Source: Bacteroidota bacterium (GTDB lineage: Bacteria; Bacteroidota; Bacteroidia; Chitinophagales; Chitinophagaceae). Taken from it: 64,000 bases of DNA. Below are positions 50,783 through 58,835 of this stretch, one piece after another. The position numbers and the translations under genes were made by a program. The stretch is taken from assembly GCA_947460595.1 (NCBI GenBank), contig CANHGS010000002.1, positions 233,239-297,238 on the forward strand, given 5' to 3'. A model generated the notes under the pieces. That model had not been told where the DNA came from and searched no databases. It worked only from the letters and a program-made list of their open reading frames with translations. Each line of letters opens with the position of its first letter. Position 1 is the first letter of the stretch.

Positions 50783-53696
50783 AGGCCAAAGCCTCATATA
50801 ATATTTCAACTGGGTGTTGTGCTTTTTTGGCCAACCCATCTTTAATTTGGTGTCTACAACTTGTTCCTGTAGCTGCTATTAACACATCCTCCGTTTGTTG
50901 ACGAATGGTGGGCAATAATACCAATTCACTAATTTGTTGGGACAATTCATAATGTTCTTTCTCATATCCAAAGGAGCCCGCCATACCACAGCATCCAGAA
51001 GGAATCAAGGAAACTTGATAATTGGTTGGAGCTGCTAATATTTGCATACTTGCATCCATGGATGCCACTGCTTTTTGCTGACAATGTCCATGTAATTGAA
51101 TGGTTTTTTTAGCCTGGGTAAATTGTGTGGCTTTGATATTACCCTTGGTCATTTCCATAGCTAAAAATTCATCAATCAATAAAGCCCTTTTAGCCAGTTT
51201 TTTGGACGCTTCTAGTAAATGGTCATCTACTAAGTCAGGATATTCATCTCTAAAACAAAGAATAGCAGAAGGCTCAATACCAATCAATAAATGGTCCTCA
51301 TTTACTATACTAGAAAGCATTGCTACATTGGCATTGGCAAATTTCTTAGCGTCCCTTATTAAACCCTTAGACATACTGGCCCTGCCACTTTCTACGTGTT
51401 TGGGTATTGAAACTTCATACCCCAATTTCTCTAAAAGCAAGATGGCTTTAATGCCTATTTCCGTATCATTATAATTGGTAAACTCATCGCAAAACAAAAA
51501 GACTTTCTTATTGGATGTTGTTTTGTTAGTTCTTTTATGTTTGTTAAACCAGGAATGCAAAGTTTGAGAATGAAGGGTAGGCAAGGACCTTTCTGGAGCA
51601 AAGCCTACTACTTTTTTAATTAACCCACCTATGGTTTTATTGGTGATCATAAAATTATAGATTCCTGGAACCAATGAACCCAATTTAGAAAGGGTAGCAA
51701 AATTGGCAATCAATCTAGAACGAAGAGGCACACCATTTTCATCATAGTAATGTTGTAAGAATTCAGCCTTTAATTTGGCCATGTCTACATTAGAAGGGCA
51801 TTCAGACTTGCAACCCTTACAACTAAGACAGAGGTCCATGACTTCATAAATCTCTTTGTGGTTAAACCTATTGACTTTATCAGAATGCGTTAAGAACTCT
51901 CTTAGAATATTGGCCCTTGCCCTGGTACTATCTTTTTCATTTCTGGTAGCCATAAATGAAGGGCACATGGTACCTCCCGATAAAGCCGTTTTTCGACAAT
52001 CACCGGAACCATTGCATTGTTCCGCGTGTTGCAATACGTCTTGCTCATGGTACCTAAAGACGGTATTGAACTTGGGAGTTTGTTGACCAGGTTCATAGCG
52101 CAACATGGAATTCATAGAAGGGGTATCTACAATCTTCTTGGGATTGAAGATATGTTTGGGATCCCAAAGATCTTTTACCTGTTTTAAAAGGGCATAGTTC
52201 TTGGAACCAACCATTTGTTCAATAAACTCTCCCCTTAACCTGCCATCGCCGTGTTCACCACTCAGAGAGCCATCGTATTTTTTTACCAATGTGGCAATCT
52301 CTTCTGCAATTACCCGGAACAACCTATTCCCTTCTGCTGTTTTTAAATTGATAATGGGTCTTAAGTGTATTTCTCCAGAACCAGCATGGGCATAGTGTAC
52401 AGAATACAAACCATGTTTTTTCAAGATCTCATTAAAGTCACGGATATAGGCGGGAAGGTCATTTACATCCACCGCAGTATCCTCAATTACTGGAACGGCT
52501 TTGGCGTCACCTGGAAGATTACTCAATAAGCCTAGACCAGCTTTGCGTAAGGTCCAAATCTTTTTAGTATCGGCGCCAAAAAGCAAGGGAAAATGATAAC
52601 CCAATCCAGCAGCGCGCATGTCTTTTTCAACAGATGCGGCCAGGGATTGAATCTCTTCTCTGGTTTCTTTGGCAAATTCAATAACCAGTATGGCACCAGG
52701 ATCGCCTTGCACAAAAAAGCGATTCTTGCTCTGTTCTATATTATCCTTGGTGCATTCTAAAATATAATGGTCAATCAATTCGCTGGCACTTGGGCCGTAT
52801 TGAAGGGCAATTAGATTAGCACGTAATGATTCATCAATACTATTGAAATGCACACAGAGTAACCCAATTTCTTTTGGCGGTTGAGGTACCACATTTAATT
52901 TGATCTCTGTGATAAAGGCCAGTGTTCCTTCTGAACCAGCAATCAGGTTACAAAAATTAAAATCAGGTTGGCCCGCTGTAAAAGGTGCGGACTCTAACAA
53001 TACATCAATAGCATATCCAGTATTCCTGCGTTCTACCGTTTTTTTGGGAAACTCTTTTCTGATTTCTACTTGGTGATCATAATTCCCCAACATGGTTCTG
53101 GTAGACCTGTAGATAGCTCCTTCTAAACTATCTAAGTCACATTTGGCGTGAAAATCATCCAAAGAAAGAGACCCAAATAATGCTTCTGAACCATCACTTA
53201 AGAGCGCTTTTACTTCTAACAAATGCTCTCGTGTACTTCTGTAGACCACTGAATTGGATCCGCAGGAATTATTACCTACCATACCACCAATCATAGCTCT
53301 ATTAGCGGTAGAAGTTTCAGGACCAAAAAAAAGTCCATGCGGTTTTAGGAATAGGTTTAACTCATCCCTTATAACCCCAGGTTGTACTCTTACCCAATGT
53401 TCTTGGATATTTAATTCTAATATGGAGGTAAAATATTTTGAAACGTCCACTACTATACCGTTTCCTACAACCTGACCGGCTAAAGAAGTTCCAGCGGTTC
53501 TTGGAATGAGGGAGGTTTGATATTTGTTAGCAAATTGAATGAGTTGTTTGATGCCGTGTTCAGACCTAGGTATGGCTACCGCTAAGGGCATTTCTCTATA
53601 TGCAGAAGCATCCGTTGCATACAAGGTTCGCATGGTGGTATCAAAAAATAAATCTCCGTCAAATTCCTTTTTAAAATTGGTTAATTGCTCCTGCAT
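50781..53696 (-). CDS. FAD-linked oxidase / iron-sulfur protein (D-lactate dehydrogenase-like GlcD-GlcF fusion)
   Basis: A 971-residue fusion of an FAD-binding PCMH domain (about 1-260: RTAGTSLAGQVVGNGIVVDV), an FAD-oxidase C-terminal domain (to about 540, ending DGRLRGEFIEQMVG) and a GlcF-like part. The second [4Fe-4S] motif, CLSCKGCKSECP, is clear (about residues 616-627). The first is less regular (CNGSGDCRKTALSGGTMCP, about 564-582). Two CCG-type segments follow (LHGHCQQKA and PSGCCGMAGSFGYE). Such proteins oxidise D-2-hydroxyacids such as D-lactate at the membrane and feed quinones. The substrate is not determined. It stands alone on its strand. Confidence 0.92.
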   Translation of the reverse strand: MQEQLTNFKKEFDGDLFFDTTMRTLYATDASAYREMPLAVAIPRSEHGIKQLIQFANKYQTSLIPRTAGTSLAGQVVGNGIVVDVSKYFTSILELNIQEHWVRVQPGVIRDELNLFLKPHGLFFGPETSTANRAMIGGMVGNNSCGSNSVVYRSTREHLLEVKALLSDGSEALFGSLSLDDFHAKCDLDSLEGAIYRSTRTMLGNYDHQVEIRKEFPKKTVERRNTGYAIDVLLESAPFTAGQPDFNFCNLIAGSEGTLAFITEIKLNVVPQPPKEIGLLCVHFNSIDESLRANLIALQYGPSASELIDHYILECTKDNIEQSKNRFFVQGDPGAILVIEFAKETREEIQSLAASVEKDMRAAGLGYHFPLLFGADTKKIWTLRKAGLGLLSNLPGDAKAVPVIEDTAVDVNDLPAYIRDFNEILKKHGLYSVHYAHAGSGEIHLRPIINLKTAEGNRLFRVIAEEIATLVKKYDGSLSGEHGDGRLRGEFIEQMVGSKNYALLKQVKDLWDPKHIFNPKKIVDTPSMNSMLRYEPGQQTPKFNTVFRYHEQDVLQHAEQCNGSGDCRKTALSGGTMCPSFMATRNEKDSTRARANILREFLTHSDKVNRFNHKEIYEVMDLCLSCKGCKSECPSNVDMAKLKAEFLQHYYDENGVPLRSRLIANFATLSKLGSLVPGIYNFMITNKTIGGLIKKVVGFAPERSLPTLHSQTLHSWFNKHKRTNKTTSNKKVFLFCDEFTNYNDTEIGIKAILLLEKLGYEVSIPKHVESGRASMSKGLIRDAKKFANANVAMLSSIVNEDHLLIGIEPSAILCFRDEYPDLVDDHLLEASKKLAKRALLIDEFLAMEMTKGNIKATQFTQAKKTIQLHGHCQQKAVASMDASMQILAAPTNYQVSLIPSGCCGMAGSFGYEKEHYELSQQISELVLLPTIRQQTEDVLIAATGTSCRHQIKDGLAKKAQHPVEILYEALA

Positions 53697-53921
53697 CTTG
53701 TGTGTTTACCTGCTATTCAATGATGGCGAATTTACAACCTTTCTTTTTTAGACTTGAAATAGCTTTTTTTAATAACTGTCTCAACCAGGGACTTTGTATG
53801 GATACACTTATTGGAAAAATCAGGTGTAAACTCAAGAAATACAAGGAATTTGGTATTTTTCTTTGAAGGCATTTTTAGTTCTTTTACACTGTTAATCAAT
53901 TATCAAGCTAAAAACACAGCA

Positions 53922-54017
53922 ATGGCACTCGAGATTTATGGTTTTTTTCTTGGCTTTGGAGTTTTGATGTATTTTTTATATCAACCCAAAAAAGCCAAAG
54001 TTGTACAAAAGAAGTAG
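53922..54017 (+). CDS. Possible 31-residue single-pass membrane microprotein
   Basis: An ATG at 53922 encodes MALEIYGFFLGFGVLMYFLY followed by a Lys-rich tail (QPKKAKVVQKK): one hydrophobic helix then a positive cytoplasmic end. A longer frame begins at 53811 but its extra 37 residues look random. Two hairpins with T-rich tails follow. The size and topology resemble small subunits of respiratory oxidases or other membrane complexes, but no identity can be given. The 53697-53921 stretch before it holds no other recognisable gene. Confidence 0.4.
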   Translation: MALEIYGFFLGFGVLMYFLYQPKKAKVVQKK

Positions 54018-54045
54018 CTATGATAACCCCTAAGCTTGGTAAATA

Positions 54046-54110
54046 AATAACACCCTAATGTTATTTTAACAGTACCCAATGATTGCGCCCTCCAAGTGAG
54101 GGCGCATTTG
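54046..54110 (+). terminator. Pair of hairpins between convergent genes
   Basis: The first hairpin is AATAACA (54046-54052) with TGTTATT (54059-54065). The second is GCGCCCTC (54085-54092) with GAGGGCGC (54098-54105), 8 GC-rich pairs around CAAGT followed by ATTTGTTTT. Rightward transcripts would stop at the second. Leftward transcripts from the aminotransferase gene could stop at the first, which is followed by a T-rich stretch on that strand. Confidence 0.65.
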
Positions 54111-54112
54111 TT

Positions 54113-55378
54113 TTAGGCATTCCCTAATTCTTTTAAGGCTTTTACCAGTACATCCAATTCCGTAGTTCGGGTAAATACATTGGGCGTGATCCTGCATCCA
54201 TGTACAGCTGCTCCATCAATAGCAACGGTGTAAATACCATATTTTTTCAATAAAGTCTCCGCCAATACACCTGGTTGCATTCCCTTAATTCCCACATTGG
54301 CAATAGCACAGGATCTGGTAGGATCAGTAGGAGTGTACAATTCAATATTGCCCTTGCCCCTTACTTTAGAAGTCCAATATTGCTGTAAAAAGCGCAATCT
54401 TGCTTCTTTTTTCTCTGCCCCAATACTATTGTAAAAATCCACCGAATTACTAATGGCTAAATCAGAATGAACGGGATGGGTACCAATATGGTTTAATCTT
54501 GCAATATCGTTTTCCGGTCTTTCACCATCGGCCAGTAATGGCCAGATAGTTCCTGCTTTTCCGTTTTTAACATATAAGAATCCAACACCTAGGGGTACCG
54601 CTAACCATTTGTGCAAACTAGCCCCATAATAATCACAGTGTAAATCTGGAATACTGTAAGGGAATTGGGCAAATGCATGTGCACCATCTACCAAAACTTC
54701 TACACCCTTGCTATGTGCCATATCGCAGATTTTGCGAATAGGCAAGATTTGGCCTGTAATATTGACCATATGGGATACCATGATCATCTTGGTCTTTGAT
54801 GTTATGGCAGAAGCGTAAAAGTTCACTATTTCTTCATCTGATTTGGGATCCATGGGAAGTGACAATATTTTATTGACTACGTCATGTTTTTTTGCTACTA
54901 ACTTAAACATATCTAACATGGCACCATAATCCTGTTCTACCATGATAGCTTCATCACCAGCTTGCCAATGAAATCCACCAATAATCATGTCTAAGGATTC
55001 AGTAGTATTTCTGGTAAGTATTAATTCATCTATAGTACATCCAGCAATGGCCGCCACTTTTGCTGCGGCTTTCTTCTTATTGTCAAATTGTACGGTACGC
55101 ATATAATAAGCACCCTGATAATTCACTTCTCTGATATGATCTAGATAGGCTTCTAAAATAGGGGTGGGAAGAATATTATAATAACCATTTTCTAGATTAA
55201 TATAGTCTGGTTTTAACCTGTAAAAACTTCTGATGCCTTCCCAAAAATCTGGGTCTTCTGCCAAAATTGCGGCAGGTTGGTGAGCACCCTTTTGCGTCCA
55301 ATTTGCAAGTGCATCTAAACTAATAGAACTGCTCAAACCCGCAAGAGCCAATCCTTTGATAAAACTGCGTTTATTCAT
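54113..55378 (-). CDS. Exported class V aminotransferase-fold PLP enzyme
   Basis: A 421-residue protein of the isopenicillin-N-epimerase/cysteine-desulfurase-like fold type I family. The N-terminus (NKRSFIKGLALAGLSSSISLDALA) looks like a Tat-type signal with KR in place of RR, so export in folded form is likely. The PLP lysine is Lys257 in GASLHKWLAVPLG; LVDGAHAF carries the Asp that contacts the pyridine nitrogen, and TRNTTESLDMII is the phosphate-binding region. The reaction is unknown. It is followed upstream by a small secreted protein gene, 31 bp away on the same strand. Confidence 0.88.
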   Translation of the reverse strand: MNKRSFIKGLALAGLSSSISLDALANWTQKGAHQPAAILAEDPDFWEGIRSFYRLKPDYINLENGYYNILPTPILEAYLDHIREVNYQGAYYMRTVQFDNKKKAAAKVAAIAGCTIDELILTRNTTESLDMIIGGFHWQAGDEAIMVEQDYGAMLDMFKLVAKKHDVVNKILSLPMDPKSDEEIVNFYASAITSKTKMIMVSHMVNITGQILPIRKICDMAHSKGVEVLVDGAHAFAQFPYSIPDLHCDYYGASLHKWLAVPLGVGFLYVKNGKAGTIWPLLADGERPENDIARLNHIGTHPVHSDLAISNSVDFYNSIGAEKKEARLRFLQQYWTSKVRGKGNIELYTPTDPTRSCAIANVGIKGMQPGVLAETLLKKYGIYTVAIDGAAVHGCRITPNVFTRTTELDVLVKALKELGNA

Positions 55379-55409
55379 AAAATTTAATTATAGTTATATT
55401 GGAATGTCT

Positions 55410-56159
55410 TTATTTAGCGCTATTTAGCTGATTAAAATACCTAACAATATCAGCTTCTTTTTTAAAATCAATTTTGTTTTGTAAGAGCCATTCTTGTTCG
55501 GTTTTCCCTGCTGGTGCCATTTGTAAAATGGTTTCTTTGTTCAGTTTTTTCAAAGGGCTAACTAGATAATTATTGGCTAAAAAGTATTTGACTTCATTTT
55601 TAAAATAATAGCGTTTCATGGTGCCAAAAAGAGAATCCCCTTCCAATAGTTTACGATTGTCCATTTTTAATAATTGGTATTTGCCCTCATTTAAAACCTG
55701 TAACAATTCTTTGATGGGTTCGTCACTTACATAAGGTTCAGTAATCCCGTTTAGAAAAGCAGTAGTAATTTTATCTGGCGCATTGGGTTCGTGAATTTGG
55801 AGTTTTTTTACCAATCCTTCATTAACTACTTCCTCTTCTCCATTGGGTTTTTTATAATAAATTTCATGAGTAGCCATATTTAATTTTATCTCTTGTTCCC
55901 ATCTTTCTTTTTTATTTCTGCCAATTAATGTAGCAGGCACCCATTCTGCTTTCCAAAAAGCATTCCCCGTTATCTTGTCATAAGGGATTCGATTAGACAG
56001 ATTACCCCTTCCATATATATTAATGGTTCCATCAGCCTTTGTAGAAGGTAATGTTTCAATCATCACACCATCTTGCCCAACAACAATCAGGGGATGCACA
56101 CAAATTGCTAAAAACAAGATGATGATGATGGATTTTACAGTGTTGCTGAGTTGTTTCAT
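55410..56159 (-). CDS. Hypothetical secreted protein
   Basis: A 249-residue protein with a signal peptide (about 1-28, ending VVGQ). The mature part contains GTINIYGRGNLSNRIPYDKI, TLIGRNKKERWEQEIKLNMATHE (abridged) and a Lys-rich helical C-terminus. No family is recognised. It lies 31 bp upstream of the exported aminotransferase gene, and the two are probably co-transcribed, which suggests an extracytoplasmic partner role; that is inference. Confidence 0.65.
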   Translation of the reverse strand: MKQLSNTVKSIIIILFLAICVHPLIVVGQDGVMIETLPSTKADGTINIYGRGNLSNRIPYDKITGNAFWKAEWVPATLIGRNKKERWEQEIKLNMATHEIYYKKPNGEEEVVNEGLVKKLQIHEPNAPDKITTAFLNGITEPYVSDEPIKELLQVLNEGKYQLLKMDNRKLLEGDSLFGTMKRYYFKNEVKYFLANNYLVSPLKKLNKETILQMAPAGKTEQEWLLQNKIDFKKEADIVRYFNQLNSAK

Positions 56160-56246
56160 TATAAATGAGTTGATTTAATGCATCAATTTAAGGGTTTCCT
56201 TTCTTATTGCCATGCACAAAGCCCACGAACCCTTAGATTATTGTCC

Positions 56247-56254
56247 TAAATTTG
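56247..56254 (+). promoter_or_regulatory. -7 element directly before the THUMP methyltransferase gene
   Basis: TAAATTTG, a perfect TAnnTTTG, ends 4 nt before the ATG at 56259, consistent with a leaderless mRNA. No TTG at the 19-nt position. Confidence 0.35.
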
Positions 56255-56258
56255 TCCA

Positions 56259-57443
56259 ATGAATTCTTTTGTCAATCCCAGTAAGATTATTGTTACATGT
56301 CATAAATGGTTAGCGCCTTCATTGGCAAAGGAAATTGAAGCCCTTGGATATAGCCGATACCATGTTTTTCAAACAGGCGTGGAGCTTGAAGGAACCATGG
56401 CAGATTGTATTAAGCTAAACCTGAATCTGCGTTGTGCCAGTCAGGTAATGTATTCTTTAAAAGCCTTTATTTGTAACGATCCCAATGAATTGTATAGGAA
56501 TTTGGTAACTATTCCTTGGGAAACAATGTTGGAGCCCGATGGTTATTTCTCGGTAACCAGCAATGTGTTTCATCCCACCATACAAACTAATTTATTTGCA
56601 AATCTCAGGGTCAAAGACGCCATAGTTGATAGGATGAGAGAAACTACCCAACAACGCCCATCTACGGGTTCTGAATTGAGTGGTGCCGTAGTCTATCTGT
56701 TTTGGAAAAAGGATGAGGCAGAGGTCTTTATAGATACTTCAGGAGAAACTTTGGCCAAACACGGCTATAGAAAACTACCTGGTAAAGCCCCCATGTTAGA
56801 AGCATTGGCTGCCGCCACCATTTTATCTACCAAGTGGAATAAAACAACAGCTTTTATCAATCCCATGTGTGGTTCCGGAACATTGGCAATTGAAGCCGCT
56901 TTAATTGCTAGTAATCGGGTACCGGGTCTCATGCGTAGCAATTATGCCTTTATGCATATTAAGGGGTATGACAAAGCCATTTATGAAAAAGAAAGGGCAG
57001 CATTATATGCCAAGATTAACCATCATCCCAATATCAAAATCATTGCGTCTGACTTAAGCGATAAAGCTATTGAAATAGCCAAAATCAATGCAGCCACGGC
57101 AGGGGTGGAGCAAATGATTGACTTTCAGGTTTGTGATTTTGAATCAACCCGTTTGCCAGAAACTGAAGGGTCTGTAATCATGTTTAATCCGGAATATGGG
57201 GAACGCTTGGGCGATGAAATAGAACTCAATGCCACTTATGCGCGCATGGGCGATTTTCTAAAAAACAAATGCAAGGGATTTACGGGATATATTTTTACGG
57301 GTAACCTAGACTTGGCCAAAAAAATTAGATTAAAACCTAGTAGAAGAATTGAGTTTTACAACGCTACCATTGACTGCAGATTATTGGAATATGAACTATA
57401 TGCTGGCACCAAAAGAATAGATAAACTGCCAGCAGCTGAATAG
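56259..57443 (+). CDS. THUMP-domain class I RNA methyltransferase (RlmL-like)
   Basis: A 394-residue protein. The N-terminal part (about 8-160) is the ferredoxin-like plus THUMP RNA-binding module (KIIVTCHKWLAPSLAKEIEAL at its start). The Rossmann methyltransferase follows with INPMCGSGTLAIEAAL (about residues 199-214) for SAM binding, and ASDLSDKAIEIAKINA. The catalytic NPPY-type motif reads NPEYGERLG. The arrangement matches the N-terminal half of RlmKL, which makes m2G2445 in 23S rRNA; the RlmK half is absent. The substrate is inferred from homology. Confidence 0.9.
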   Translation: MNSFVNPSKIIVTCHKWLAPSLAKEIEALGYSRYHVFQTGVELEGTMADCIKLNLNLRCASQVMYSLKAFICNDPNELYRNLVTIPWETMLEPDGYFSVTSNVFHPTIQTNLFANLRVKDAIVDRMRETTQQRPSTGSELSGAVVYLFWKKDEAEVFIDTSGETLAKHGYRKLPGKAPMLEALAAATILSTKWNKTTAFINPMCGSGTLAIEAALIASNRVPGLMRSNYAFMHIKGYDKAIYEKERAALYAKINHHPNIKIIASDLSDKAIEIAKINAATAGVEQMIDFQVCDFESTRLPETEGSVIMFNPEYGERLGDEIELNATYARMGDFLKNKCKGFTGYIFTGNLDLAKKIRLKPSRRIEFYNATIDCRLLEYELYAGTKRIDKLPAAE

Positions 57444-57561
57444 TTAAACAACTAGTGCCAATGATTGGGCGTTGATAATCAAATATTTATTTAAAATAAT
57501 TGGCAAAACACTTGCATTTGGCAGATTTCCTGAGTAACTTATAGGGACCAAAATCTTCGTT

Positions 57562-57972
57562 ATGCAAATGCATCAATATCACATTGTTTCGCGCATAGCA
57601 ATTTACCTGCTTGCGGTAATCATGATTATTTTCGGCGTTTATTATTTTATCAATCCCCGTGATTTGTTCTTGTACATCCCATCTATTCCAGGGGGAATTC
57701 TTTGGGTTTATTTTGTGGGGGTTGCCTTTATTTTAGTAGGCATTTCATTTATTACCAACCAGTATGTAAAATTTGCTGGCTATCTCTTGGCCTTGCTCTT
57801 ATTTATCTTTGTTATTGGGGTGCATTTTCCCAATTGGCTCAATGCGGGTGATAAAGAGATGAAAGCCTTGGCGCTGATTAATATACTCAAGGATACCGCT
57901 ATTGCTGCATTTGCCTTGCATATTGCAGCTGGAGCACACCACCAGCACTTGCACTTGGAAGACGCTGATTAG
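57562..57972 (+). CDS. DoxX-like small membrane protein
   Basis: A 136-residue protein with four predicted membrane helices (about 10-30, 44-62, 66-87 and 103-124) and a His-rich C-terminus (HHQHLHLED). Topology and length resemble the DoxX/DoxD-like superfamily, whose roles are mostly unknown. Start codons at residues 1 and 3 are both possible. Its TAG stop overlaps the convergent lipid-kinase gene by 4 bp. Confidence 0.75.
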   Translation: MQMHQYHIVSRIAIYLLAVIMIIFGVYYFINPRDLFLYIPSIPGGILWVYFVGVAFILVGISFITNQYVKFAGYLLALLLFIFVIGVHFPNWLNAGDKEMKALALINILKDTAIAAFALHIAAGAHHQHLHLEDAD

Positions 57973-58817
57973 AACCTAAATAAAAACTTGTCTGGAACAA
58001 CGCTTATCTGGATGTCTTTGGCGCTGATTAATTCACCGTCAATTTGAATGTCTGTTTCCTGTTCCAAATGAATGTTCACTTCTTTGACCAATCGATGGGT
58101 TACAAAGGGTAGGTGTAAGTGTTTGCCTTTTTGCAAAACCGGTAGGTATCTTAAACGCTGAAACAGGTTGAGTTTGTCGCAGAGTAATAAGTCTAAAAAA
58201 CCATCTTGAAAACTAGCCCGGGGTGTTACAAAAAATCCGCCACCACTTCTTGAACTATTATTGGCAATAACCAATAGATAGTGTTGATGCCAGGTTTCGG
58301 TAGCTGTTCTAATGTGAAACTGCTTTTCTTGAAAGCTAAATACCTTTAAAATTACTGCTAGGAGGTACCCTAGATGTCCACCCAGAAAACGAATGGTTTG
58401 CATAAAGCGAATGATCTCTCCGTCAAAGCCAATGCCCAAGCAATTGAGGTACCACCAGTCATTGATTTTACCCGCATCCATGCGTTGTACTCCCGCCTCA
58501 AGAACCTGTTCAAAAATTTCCTCATTGCTTTTATTGCCATAGAGTTTCCAAGCAAAATCATTGCCTGTACCACATTTAAATAGGGCCAGCGGTAAGCCAC
58601 AATCTGGGTATTGATTAATAAAATAATTTAAAGTGCCGTCTCCACCAATGATCCAGATATCAGAAAAGCCCTCAAAGTTGACTGGCCAATCCAGAAAAAA
58701 AAGTTGAAAGGAAATTCCCCTTTGCAGGAGGGATTCACCCAGCCATTGAGCAGTTAGTTGGGCAGTACCCTTTCCTGCTTTTGGGTTGGATAATATGGCA
58801 ATAGATTCAATGGTCAT
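57969..58817 (-). CDS. Diacylglycerol/lipid kinase family protein
   Basis: A 282-residue protein of the DAGK-catalytic family (YegS/DgkB-like). The nucleotide-binding IIGGDGTLNYFINQ is at about residues 56-69, preceded by SNPKAGKG. The FKCGTGNDFAWKL loop is typical, as are GIGFDGEIIRFM and IQIDGELI near the end. It should phosphorylate a lipid such as diacylglycerol at the membrane. The frame extends two codons further to a TTG; the ATG at 58817 is preferred. It lies 18 bp downstream of the type IX secretion substrate gene. Confidence 0.9.
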   Translation of the reverse strand: MTIESIAILSNPKAGKGTAQLTAQWLGESLLQRGISFQLFFLDWPVNFEGFSDIWIIGGDGTLNYFINQYPDCGLPLALFKCGTGNDFAWKLYGNKSNEEIFEQVLEAGVQRMDAGKINDWWYLNCLGIGFDGEIIRFMQTIRFLGGHLGYLLAVILKVFSFQEKQFHIRTATETWHQHYLLVIANNSSRSGGGFFVTPRASFQDGFLDLLLCDKLNLFQRLRYLPVLQKGKHLHLPFVTHRLVKEVNIHLEQETDIQIDGELISAKDIQISVVPDKFLFRF

Positions 58818-58835
58818 GATCAATCGAGCAACAAT

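Noticed and set aside
57444..57561. Inverted repeat TGCCAAT/ATTGGCA spaced by about 37 nt
   Set aside because: Long AT-rich loop and no T-run; not enough to support a regulatory call.
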